The notes below the pieces were generated by a model. It did no database searches and was not told the DNA's origin. It saw only the letters and a list, made by a program, of their open reading frames with translations. A stretch of DNA of 39,683 bases from a virus. Position 1 is the first letter of the stretch. Each line of letters opens with the position of its first letter. The stretch lies in IMG/VR virus record IMGVR_UViG_3300037222_000196, positions 1 to 39,683 of that record. One strand, given 5' to 3'. The translations under genes and the position numbers were made by a program. Of the stretch, positions 8,164-16,500 are shown piece by piece.

Positions 8164-10641
8164 ATGAAGGCTCCCTACAAAGTAGATATGCAGAACTTCC
8201 CGTCCGGATTCATCCGGGCGTATGAGGCTCTGTCCCCCGAAGCCAAGGAGAAATGGCTCGCTGACCGCTACCGGGCGCTCACGGACGGTCTCTACCTTGG
8301 CTCCGAAGTCTTAGGCATGGACTTTCAGGACATCCCTCATCGCTGGCTATTCGCCAAAATGCTCAAGAAACAACCGGGCATTCCTCTCTATGACCTGGAC
8401 ATAGTCAAAAAGAAGCGGATGATCCTGTGGTCTCGAGGTACCTTCAAGACCTCGGCTGTCATCGTAGAGATCGCCCAACTCATTCTCAATTATCCCAGCA
8501 TCCGTATCTGCTTCCTAACGGGCGGCGATATGCTGGCCAAGCGCCAACTAGACCGCGTGAAGCGCGTCTTTGAGCGTCCCACCAAGAAATTCCGTGAACT
8601 ATTCCCAGAGTTCTGCGGCGAAAAGCTCGGCAACATGAGTGAGTTCACGGTTCCTTGTCGCAAAGACGACATGTTCGCCGAACCGACCATGGCGACTACT
8701 ACAGCCCGTAGCGTCAAGGCCGGGTCCCACTTTGATGTGATCTTCGTAGACGACTTGGTCAACGACCAGAACTATCGCAGCATCAAGGCTCTCCAGAAAT
8801 GTATTCAGGACTACAAGGACGTCTGCCCGTTGCTCGCTCCTGATGGTTTCATCTACGTCACGGGCACGCGGTACTCGTTCGGGGATTTGTACGAGAACAT
8901 CCAAGAACTGATCAAGAAAGAGATGGAAGAAGTAGGTACGAATCCCTGGATAGTGACCATCAAATCCTGCTGGGTCAAGATCTGCAAGACTTGCGGGCAC
9001 AGGGACATCGAGCATGACTTCGACAGCAACTTGATCGAGCATCCCTGCGCTCTCAAGTGTAAGTGCAAGCAGTTCGTGGATAGCGGCGGCCAGAGCGTTC
9101 TCTTCCCGAAGTTCCGCTGCCGTGACGGACGTACAGAGGGGCACAGTCCAGAGTTCCTGAACGCTGAGCGAATCCGTCTAGGCGCAGAGTTCTTCGCTTG
9201 TTTCCCCGCTGGATCTCCAGTGCTTCGCGCAGACTGGACGGAAACTCCTGTTGAGAAGTTGAAGGTGGGAGATGAGATTGTTGGATTCTCTAAAGGACTT
9301 GAAAGGGCTGTGGTCCAACATGTTCACGTGGAACGCTCCAAAGTGGTGAGAATAACCACGAACACCGGCAGGGTGTTCTGTTGTTCTCCTGACCATAAAT
9401 TTCTCCGGGAGCCAAATGGAATGCCTCGAAAGTATGGGATTCTTTACCTGGGAAGTGAAGTTGTATCCGTGTACAAACCTGCTCCTTCCCCCTCAGCTTC
9501 TCAACAAAGAGATCTCGATTGGCTAGGGGGAATCTTAGATGGAGAAAGTGATGGGACGGGTATAGCTCAATCGCTCAAGGCTAATCCTGAAGTTCACAAA
9601 AGAATCGGAGAGGTCCTCAATCGTTTAGACATAGACTTTAATCTAGCCGCAGGCCGTGGGGGGTATTCAGATACGCCTTGTGATATTTTTGAAATGAGAG
9701 GAGGACGTTCTCTTCTCGTAAGGCTATTACGCGATTGTAATATGGCAAAAATATCAAGATTTGTGAAGTCCTTATGGTCTTCTTCAGGGCACATCGCAGA
9801 AACCTCAGGTCGAGGGGGACGCGGTCACTCTCTAGAAAGAGTGATCAGAATAGAAGATCTGGGTGAAGACACAGTCTACAATATTCAAAGCAGTTCTGGG
9901 AACTTTGTATGTCATGGTTGCGCGGTCAAGAATTGTCAGTATGAAAACAATCCTATTGCCTCAGGCGAACAGACGTTCACGGAGGAGCTACTCGGGAAGC
10001 AGACCGTTTGGCATGAGAATCAGTACCCTACCGCGCTTCAGGCTCATTGCTTCATCGTTGGTGACTTGAGCTATGTTGGAGACGACCATCGAGACTTGAG
10101 CGTCCTCTACGTTGTGCGTTACTTCATGGGACAACTCTATGTGGTAGATTGCGATTTTGGCAAGTGGGATTCATGGTCTACAGCGCAACATCTCTTCGCG
10201 CTCATTCTGAAGCATCGCCCGCACATCATCTGGTTGGAGCGGTTCTTGGGCTGGGAAGCCTATCAGACTGTCTTCGACATCTTCGCCCGCGACAATAACA
10301 TCCAGAAGTTCCCGGTCGAATGGCACAAGATGACCAACCTGGAGGGCGCGAAGCGCGTCCGCATCGGCGCTATCAAAGGCGTATTGAGTCAGCGACGTCT
10401 TTGGATTGTTGGACTCATCTTGGGTTATGAGCAGCTCTGTGATCAACTAAAGAAATGGCCGAAGTTAGGCCGCCATGATGACTTCGCAGATTGTCTGGGC
10501 CTAGTCTGTGAGGTTCCATCGGGCTTCCAGTTGGACAAACTGCCGAAGATAGCGGATGGCAGTAACCAATCGTTTATCCGCAAACTCCATCAGGTGAAGG
10601 AGGATGAGTCGTATGACACCCGTATCCCCGGTTCCTACTGA
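8164..10641 (+). CDS. terL: Terminase large subunit with an in-frame intein
   Basis: The precursor is 825 residues, or 580 after removal of the intein (residues 346-590). The packaging ATPase has a Walker A variant S-R-G-T-F-K-T-S at 90-97, Walker B I-F-V-D-D at 193-197 and a coupling motif G-T-R-Y at 234-237. The RNase H-like nuclease after the intein shows G-D-L-S-Y at 633-637, with later acidic residues in I-W-L-E-R-F and H-D-D-F-A-D. Between the two domains, seven Cys at 269-319 suggest an added zinc ribbon. The enzyme docks on the portal, pumps DNA and cuts genome ends. It ends in Y-D-T-R-I-P-G-S-Y, shared with the portal-adjacent protein. Confidence 0.92.
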   Translation: MKAPYKVDMQNFPSGFIRAYEALSPEAKEKWLADRYRALTDGLYLGSEVLGMDFQDIPHRWLFAKMLKKQPGIPLYDLDIVKKKRMILWSRGTFKTSAVIVEIAQLILNYPSIRICFLTGGDMLAKRQLDRVKRVFERPTKKFRELFPEFCGEKLGNMSEFTVPCRKDDMFAEPTMATTTARSVKAGSHFDVIFVDDLVNDQNYRSIKALQKCIQDYKDVCPLLAPDGFIYVTGTRYSFGDLYENIQELIKKEMEEVGTNPWIVTIKSCWVKICKTCGHRDIEHDFDSNLIEHPCALKCKCKQFVDSGGQSVLFPKFRCRDGRTEGHSPEFLNAERIRLGAEFFACFPAGSPVLRADWTETPVEKLKVGDEIVGFSKGLERAVVQHVHVERSKVVRITTNTGRVFCCSPDHKFLREPNGMPRKYGILYLGSEVVSVYKPAPSPSASQQRDLDWLGGILDGESDGTGIAQSLKANPEVHKRIGEVLNRLDIDFNLAAGRGGYSDTPCDIFEMRGGRSLLVRLLRDCNMAKISRFVKSLWSSSGHIAETSGRGGRGHSLERVIRIEDLGEDTVYNIQSSSGNFVCHGCAVKNCQYENNPIASGEQTFTEELLGKQTVWHENQYPTALQAHCFIVGDLSYVGDDHRDLSVLYVVRYFMGQLYVVDCDFGKWDSWSTAQHLFALILKHRPHIIWLERFLGWEAYQTVFDIFARDNNIQKFPVEWHKMTNLEGAKRVRIGAIKGVLSQRRLWIVGLILGYEQLCDQLKKWPKLGRHDDFADCLGLVCEVPSGFQLDKLPKIADGSNQSFIRKLHQVKEDESYDTRIPGSY
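9199..9933 (+). mobile_element. Intein with one LAGLIDADG-type motif inside the terminase
   Basis: The intein is residues 346-590 of the precursor (245 residues). It opens with Cys346 in C-F-P-A-G-S-P-V-L and has K-V-G-D-E-I at 367-372. A block B-like S-P-D-H is at 408-411 and an endonuclease motif L-G-G-I-L-D-G-E at 454-461. It ends N-F-V-C-H-G-C-A-V-K-N590, followed by Cys591 of the terminase. Removal rejoins A-E-F-F-A to C-Q-Y-E-N-N-P, the normal terminase join before the nuclease. The penultimate residue is Lys, not the usual His. Arg codons AGA/AGG and AT-rich stretches differ from the flanking gene, which fits acquisition by homing. Only one LAGLIDADG motif is clear, so the endonuclease would act as a dimer or be decayed. 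Confidence 0.88.
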
Positions 10642-11407
10642 TCCCGATATGCAGCTGGTGGGTATCCCTCTCCCCAGTCTGACGGCCATCTGTCTGACTG
10701 CTAATCGCCCTGAGTATCTCCCTCTTGCCATAGAGTGCTTTCTCCTCAGCGATTATCCCAACAAGAAACTTCTGGTTTTGGATACCGGCAACGATCCCGT
10801 GAGTGATTTCGGCTTGATTCCCAGTGATCCTCAAATCACCTACATTCACTCTCTTCCTTTGAGCCATGGAGCATTACTGAACACAGCCGTACAGCGGTCT
10901 GATAGTGACATCTGTGTGATTACCGATGATGATGATTGGTACCCGCCCTCCCGCATAACAGAACAAGCTCGTGCTCTCGAGGAATCGGAAACCGCCGCTC
11001 TCGTAGCCTATCGGAAGATGTTGTTCTATGAGGTGGAAACCGGAGATGTTTATCAGTACACCGGTCCTGATTGGTACGGAACAGGGAATAGCCAGTGTTT
11101 CTACCGTTCCTTCTGGGAGCTCAATCCCTTCTCAGAACAGCCGTGCCCGGATACTCTCTTCTGGGAAGCTGCTCGTAAGCAAGGTGTCACTCTTGTTCTG
11201 GGGGATGGCCTGATGGTGGCCCGAGCGCATCGGGATAGCACCTGCCCACCCTGCTGGCGTGCACATAACTTCCAGAGAATTGAGACCCCTGTTTTTCCCG
11301 AGGGGTTTGAACTCACGCCTAAGGACATCAAGGAGCTGACTCCACAGAAGCATCCTTACGCTCAAGGCTTGTTGACGTACCGACCCAAATTGAGGCCCCT
11401 CACATAG
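10613..11407 (+). CDS. Family 2-like glycosyltransferase (GT-A fold)
   Basis: The 264-residue protein starts with a nucleotide-sugar binding fold (L-T-A-I-C-L-T-A-N-R-P-E-Y-L) and has the metal-binding acidic motif I-T-D-D-D-D-W-Y-P-P near residue 105. This is the D-x-D of GT-A enzymes that transfer sugar from UDP- or GDP-sugars. The start at 10613 is favoured over the ATG at 10604, because the AAGGAGG at 10597-10603 touches the first ATG but stands nine bases from the second. The gene overlaps the end of the terminase gene. It could decorate virion proteins, DNA or host surface sugars. The acceptor is unknown. Confidence 0.8.
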   Translation: MTPVSPVPTDPDMQLVGIPLPSLTAICLTANRPEYLPLAIECFLLSDYPNKKLLVLDTGNDPVSDFGLIPSDPQITYIHSLPLSHGALLNTAVQRSDSDICVITDDDDWYPPSRITEQARALEESETAALVAYRKMLFYEVETGDVYQYTGPDWYGTGNSQCFYRSFWELNPFSEQPCPDTLFWEAARKQGVTLVLGDGLMVARAHRDSTCPPCWRAHNFQRIETPVFPEGFELTPKDIKELTPQKHPYAQGLLTYRPKLRPLT

Positions 11408-11416
11408 ATGCCACTT

Positions 11417-11455
11417 GTTTTCTAACTACCGCACCCTATAGCGAGGTTCAATTTT
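11417..11455 (+). promoter_or_regulatory. Leader with TTTTCTAACTAC and CTATAG-cGAGG
   Basis: This 39-base stretch starts GTTTTCTAACTACCGC, has CCCTATAGCGAGG at 11434-11446 and ends TTCAATTTT before the ATG. GAGG is the ribosome binding site at nine bases spacing. The order and bases match the leader of the major capsid gene at 4599-4640 over most of their length, although the downstream proteins are unrelated. Confidence 0.55.
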
Positions 11456-11983
11456 ATGCCCGTTGCATGGTCCAAAGGTTACACTTCTTCAGCACGTCTT
11501 GCGGTTCCCGTTTCTGCTTACCAGAGCATCCAGTCCGGCGATTTCGGTGTGACACAACCCGCGATCCCGACCTTGGCGACGGCGACTTCAGCCGTCTGGT
11601 ACATCCAGGTCTCCTCGGCTTTCCGCGTCTACAAGCCGGTTCAGGTGATTCGTCCCGCGCAGAATCTTGATCCCAGCGGCATTCTTGTGGGCAACTTCCA
11701 GTGCGTAGCTCCGGTTGATCCAGGCCGCCTGACGGCGATCACCTCTGCCAGCAACACGTACATGTACATCCAGGGTTTCCTGTACCTCTGCACTACGTCA
11801 GGAACCACGGCTGCCAAGATGCCGGTTCTGAACCAGGCTGCTGGCGCGACTACGACTGACGGCACCGCCGTCTGGACGTCGCAGGGCCGCCAGGTGCTCA
11901 TCGAAGCACAGGTATACAGCGTGAAATCGCAGTCACCAGCCGTTGGACCGACCGCGCAGGAATACGGCCTGTTCCAACAATGA
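11456..11983 (+). CDS. Minor virion protein, head-tail region
   Basis: The 175-residue product is rich in Ala, Ser, Thr, Val and Gln with few charges, in keeping with a beta-rich structural protein. It has no signal or membrane segment. It shares its leader sequence with the major capsid gene and is followed by its own terminator, so it is probably made in large amounts. It lies just before the adaptor-like and nozzle-like genes, so it may be a head-completion, decoration or tail-base protein. I do not recognise its family. Confidence 0.65.
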   Translation: MPVAWSKGYTSSARLAVPVSAYQSIQSGDFGVTQPAIPTLATATSAVWYIQVSSAFRVYKPVQVIRPAQNLDPSGILVGNFQCVAPVDPGRLTAITSASNTYMYIQGFLYLCTTSGTTAAKMPVLNQAAGATTTDGTAVWTSQGRQVLIEAQVYSVKSQSPAVGPTAQEYGLFQQ

Positions 11984-12016
11984 TCAAAGAATTGTAGCAG
12001 TCCGGGAGAGAGCATC

Positions 12017-12055
12017 AAGAGGGCGGGGCGAATACGCCCTGTCCTCTTTTCTTTG
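12017..12055 (+). terminator. Terminator before the adaptor-like gene
   Basis: AAGAGG (12017-12022) pairs with CCTCTT (12043-12048). An inner GGGCG/CGCCC stem with an AATA loop lies within it, and TTCTTTG follows. It closes the unit that ends at 11983. Confidence 0.75.
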
Positions 12056-12087
12056 TTCGCTATAGAAACGGGTACAGGTACCTAAAA

Positions 12088-13452
12088 ATGTCCAATCCTT
12101 TGATTACACAGACTACCACCCTTGGAAAAATTGCGGATGGTTTAAGGATTCACACCAAGCTGCAGAACTTCTTCGGCATCGGTGGCGTGAACGGCGAGCC
12201 GATGTCAAGCATCGCAAATCGCGTGATGCAGATGTTGCTCACCAAGCGCATGCCTTGGACCTTCAACGTGGATGAGTATGCTCCATTCCCCTGGGGAACC
12301 GGCAACTTCATGGTGTGTCAGCCTGGATTCCAGGACATCAAATTCGCGGGTGCGTCGGTCTTCGTTCTGCTCCCACAGTCTTTCAATGGTCTGACAAGCA
12401 ACATGCCCGTGGGCGGCGTCGGGGTTGATCTCCAGTCCACTGTGAAGACAATTGATGGCAACACTTACACGTATCCACCGATCAACGGCGGAACTAATGC
12501 CGTGAGCATCGATCCTGTAACTGGGATCATCAGTGTGCAGACGCTCGATCCTCACCCCTATCAGACGCAGAGCATCGGCGGCCCACAGGCGTTCCTGACC
12601 GGCATCGTCAACCCGGCCTTCAACTCTGTCTACACATACAACAACATCATCAGCACAGCGCGATGGACGCAGGGATTCAACTTTGTCGCGCTTGACGGTC
12701 CGAACAACTTCACGCTTCAGGGCATTCAGGGGCAGCAATACGCTTCGCTGACCGCGATCAGCGCAACGAATGGCATCACCACGGTGGCGGTGCCCAACGC
12801 GATGTCGAAGGGTGATGTGATGACTTTCTCGTCCGTGGCAACAAACACGGGCTTGAACAGCGTTACGGTCACGCTTCTCACCGCTTCGAGCACGCAGGTG
12901 ACGTTTGCCACTCCTGACGGACTGAATATCACCAACGGTGCAGATACCGGCTACATCTTTGCGGCCCCCTCGGGCGCGGCGGGTATCTTCAACTTCAGTT
13001 GGCTACAAGCAGCTGACGTATTTGACATGAATTCGCTGGCGTTCCCGCCACCTATTGACCAGGCGAAGGCTGTTCATCGCAAAGCGAAGGAATACACGAC
13101 CACAGGCGACAAACTCGAGATCGCTCCGGTCGTCGATTACAACAACGGTGTGATCAAGTTCCGTCTCACGGAGCCTCTAGGAACCTATCCCTGGGGATTC
13201 TGTCTCAGCATCCAGCGCCGTGCATCTACCATGAGCCAACGTGGTGACGTCTTCCCGTGGCCCGATGAGCTACAGTTCGTCATCTTTGAGATGTGTCTGT
13301 GGCAGGGAATGCGACAGGCTTACGGTATCAGCTCTGCCGAAACCATGGCACAGATGCAGATCGCAATGGGTGCGGTTATGGCTGCTCTAGAGTCGCAGGA
13401 TCGTGAAGATAACACTCAGTCACTCACTCCTGACTGGTCTCTAATGCGGTAG
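12088..13452 (+). CDS. Tail adaptor-like protein (head-tail connector) with inserted beta module
   Basis: The 454-residue protein has an N-terminal helical part with I-A-N-R-V-M-Q-M-L-L and a C-terminal helical part with P-D-E-L-Q-F-V-I-F-E-M-C-L-W-Q-G-M-R-Q-A-Y and an acidic tail D-R-E-D-N-T-Q. These resemble the all-helical adaptor (T7 gp11-like) that sits under the portal. Between them, residues about 219-297 form a beta module whose pattern recurs in the proteins at 13535 and 37730. The gene directly precedes the nozzle-like gene, as adaptor and nozzle do in T7-like phages. The call is by pattern and order, not by search. Confidence 0.6.
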   Translation: MSNPLITQTTTLGKIADGLRIHTKLQNFFGIGGVNGEPMSSIANRVMQMLLTKRMPWTFNVDEYAPFPWGTGNFMVCQPGFQDIKFAGASVFVLLPQSFNGLTSNMPVGGVGVDLQSTVKTIDGNTYTYPPINGGTNAVSIDPVTGIISVQTLDPHPYQTQSIGGPQAFLTGIVNPAFNSVYTYNNIISTARWTQGFNFVALDGPNNFTLQGIQGQQYASLTAISATNGITTVAVPNAMSKGDVMTFSSVATNTGLNSVTVTLLTASSTQVTFATPDGLNITNGADTGYIFAAPSGAAGIFNFSWLQAADVFDMNSLAFPPPIDQAKAVHRKAKEYTTTGDKLEIAPVVDYNNGVIKFRLTEPLGTYPWGFCLSIQRRASTMSQRGDVFPWPDELQFVIFEMCLWQGMRQAYGISSAETMAQMQIAMGAVMAALESQDREDNTQSLTPDWSLMR

Positions 13453-13481
13453 GTAAGATTTACTAGGTAGATTTTACCTAC
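13449..13481. promoter_or_regulatory. Perfect-type hairpin sharing the ATTTTACCTAC motif with the 32 kb repeat region
   Basis: GTAGGTAAGAT (13449-13459) pairs with ATTTTACCTAC (13471-13481) around an 11-base loop, with one G-U pair. Its left arm includes the stop codon of the adaptor gene. The right arm matches the TTTTACCTAC repeated at about 32146-32207. It may be a terminator-like element or an operator. Confidence 0.5.
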
Positions 13482-13534
13482 TACAAACAGCTTTCCGAAC
13501 CTCTATTAGAGCCTTGCTCTAACAGAGACAATTC

Positions 13535-16500
13535 ATGCCAAAACCACCGACTCCGCGTCCAGTGGAAATTCCTTTCTTCGGAACGGGTTTCTATACCTAT
13601 CGCAGCCAGCTGTACATGCCCTTCCGCTCGATGGGCGTGAACATCATCAGCTATCACGACAGCGTTCTGGATGGCGCGGACTTCGAGCTTACTGATTTGA
13701 TGGAATGGCAGCAGCGCCCCGGCTTCACCAAGTTCTGCACGCAGAAGCTTGCCACAGATGAGGTCATCAATCAGTTCTACTCCGCGCGAGCACTTAATTC
13801 GACTCTGTTGCCCTTGTTTGATTCCAACCAGAGATTGGCGACGTTTGGTGCCAATAGCATCACCACACTTTACAACAAAAGCACGACAGATCCAGGGTTT
13901 ATCACACAAGTCGGTGACACCACATATTTCTGTGATGGAGCCGACGCTATTCGTTACGATCAGATTTATGGCGTAGGCCCCATTGGCATCTCTACTCCTA
14001 CTTTCTCGCCATCTGCAGCAACCGTGGGTGGTTGGTCTCCCAGCACTTTCTATCCTCTCAATTCTGTCCTACTGGATTACAACGGCAACGTGGAGTACAC
14101 CGGAACTTACATTTCTGGTGTTTCCGCAACAGCCAACAGTGGGGTCATAAATCCGCTCACCGTGGCCCAGGTAGGCAGCGGGTGGAATTACACATCTAAA
14201 CTCGTCAACCCGACGGGAGCCAATCATCCCCTCGGTAACGCGGCACAGTCAAATGACGTGACGTCGATGGTCTACATCAACAACTCCTCCGGCGGAGTTC
14301 CCTCGGCCAACCAGGTCCCTGCCTCTGCCATCGTGCTGGGTGTCGCCGTGAACTTTTGGGGCAACGCAGAATATGGATCCGATACGACGGGTTACATTCG
14401 TGTCCGTTTACTCAACGGTACCACACAGCTTGGGCAATCAAAGGATGTACAGGTACCCCAGGGGACACACAATGGGGTAGGGAACTTTGCCAGTGTTACT
14501 CCAGGCGGCGCATATGACCAGTGGGGTAATCAGCCCATTTTGACCCCCGCCATCGTTAACAGCGGAAATTTCGGCATAGGATTTTCTGCCCCGTTTGGAC
14601 GGGTGTACGGTTACAACGTGACGTGGACAGTGTATTACACTTTCCCCGGCAGTGGTTCAGGCACCAGTGGCACCAGCGGACCTTCTCTCCCTGTGTGGTC
14701 AGCCATCCCCGGTAGTTCAACACCGGATGGCTCCTCTCTTCGCTGGCAGAATCTGGGCTCGATAGGTCAATGGCTACCTGGTGTGGCTTACACATTCCCG
14801 AGTGTTATTCTGGATCCCTACGGCAACCTACAGCTCTTAACTGGCGCTCCATCTGTGGCTGTTTACAATGACAGTTCAACATATGGCAGCGGTGACGTTG
14901 TAGCGTACGGTGGGTTATTTTGGACGTCGCAGCAGTCACAATCGGGAAATCCTCCGAATAGTAGCACCACGAAATCAACTTCCAGTGGCAGCACAACCAC
15001 TTTTGACTACAACTGGGTCCAAACGGGTAATCCCATCACCAGCGGTAGCATCAACCCACCTTGGAGTCTCACTCCGCAAACCGTGACCATAGATGGACCC
15101 TTGACTTGGACGAACATTGGGCCAGGAACCATTGTTGTGAGCGCCGGGTACTCCTGGGGCGTGTGTGTACGCACGTTGGATGGGCACTTGAGTACAATGA
15201 CCAGTCCGACGTTAAACACCGGCCCAATCCTAGGTGGGGCAGCGTTGGCCCCAACACAGACGAGCGCTTGGAGTCTGACTTCAAACCAGGCAACATTCCT
15301 AGGCAACCAAACATTTACAGTTGGGGAATTTATCTACATCACAGGGCTCACGGTAGGCACCTTCATGAATGAGCTACCGTTCAAAGTAGTCGCAGCGGTT
15401 CCCCCGGGCAACTTCATCATCACCAAAATTGCTCTAACCAGCAACACGGTGACTATCACCTGCAGCAACTCGCTTATTGCAGGGCAAAAGGTGACTATCT
15501 CGGGCGTGGGAACGGCGACTTGGCTTAATGGTGCTACCTTGACTGTGCTAGCTACCGGCCTGACAAGTGCACAATTCACGGCAAGTTTTACCCACGCAAA
15601 CTACGGCAGCACGTTGGACATCGGTACTGTAACCTCGGTCTCTCAGTTCACCATTGGCGTGACTCATGCTGATGTCAGCACTGTGTACGAGGTAGGAACC
15701 GTCATCCCCGTTGTGGCGCTTGTGTCGGGACAAGGTCTCGCTGATTCACGCACAACATACTCCACAAGCATCTCTGAGGTGGGGGTTGTAAACGGATTGG
15801 TCACGATCACCGCGAACAACACCTTCTTTCCTGGCACCACAGTGCAACTCAGTGATGTGAACACAGCGACATTTCTCAATGGTCTTTCCGCTATTATCGA
15901 GACTGCCACTCCCACTCAATTCACAGTCCAGCTTTTCGGCACCCAAGCGAACCTGAACTACACGCAAGTCGGCGATACGGGCACAGCCACGTTTGCCAGT
16001 CTTGAAGTTTATCGCACGGCGGACGGTGGGGGCATCTGGTATTATGCGGGAGCAATCATCAATCCAGGTGCAGGGAATGCATGGCAATTTGTAGACGTGA
16101 TTCCTGACATTGACTTGACGACTGATCTTGTAGCACCGATAAGTCATCTCAACGACCCACCCGTAGGACAACCGGGTTCAATTGCCGCTCCCTCAATACC
16201 GGGAACTGTGCTTGCTTACTGGCAAGGGCGTCTGTGGATGGCATCAGGTCAGTATCTCTACTTTGACGCGGGTATCGACTGCCTCAATGGTGATCCCCAC
16301 CAATCGTGGCCGCCTGCGAACCGCTTCGAATACGCAGGGCAAATTGTCGCATTGACACCATTGGGACATGGTGGAATGTTGGTTTGGATGAGTGATCGTC
16401 TGGGCATCGTTGTAGGCGGCCCGCAGACGCTGACTTTCTACCCCGACACAATCATGCACAATTTCGGCATCGCTTCGGCAAATGCCATCTGGCAGGACGG

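Noticed and set aside
11431-11446. True T7-type late promoter
   Set aside because: The CTATAG with following GAG matches, but the upstream part matches only about half and no single-subunit RNA polymerase gene is visible; kept only as a leader motif.
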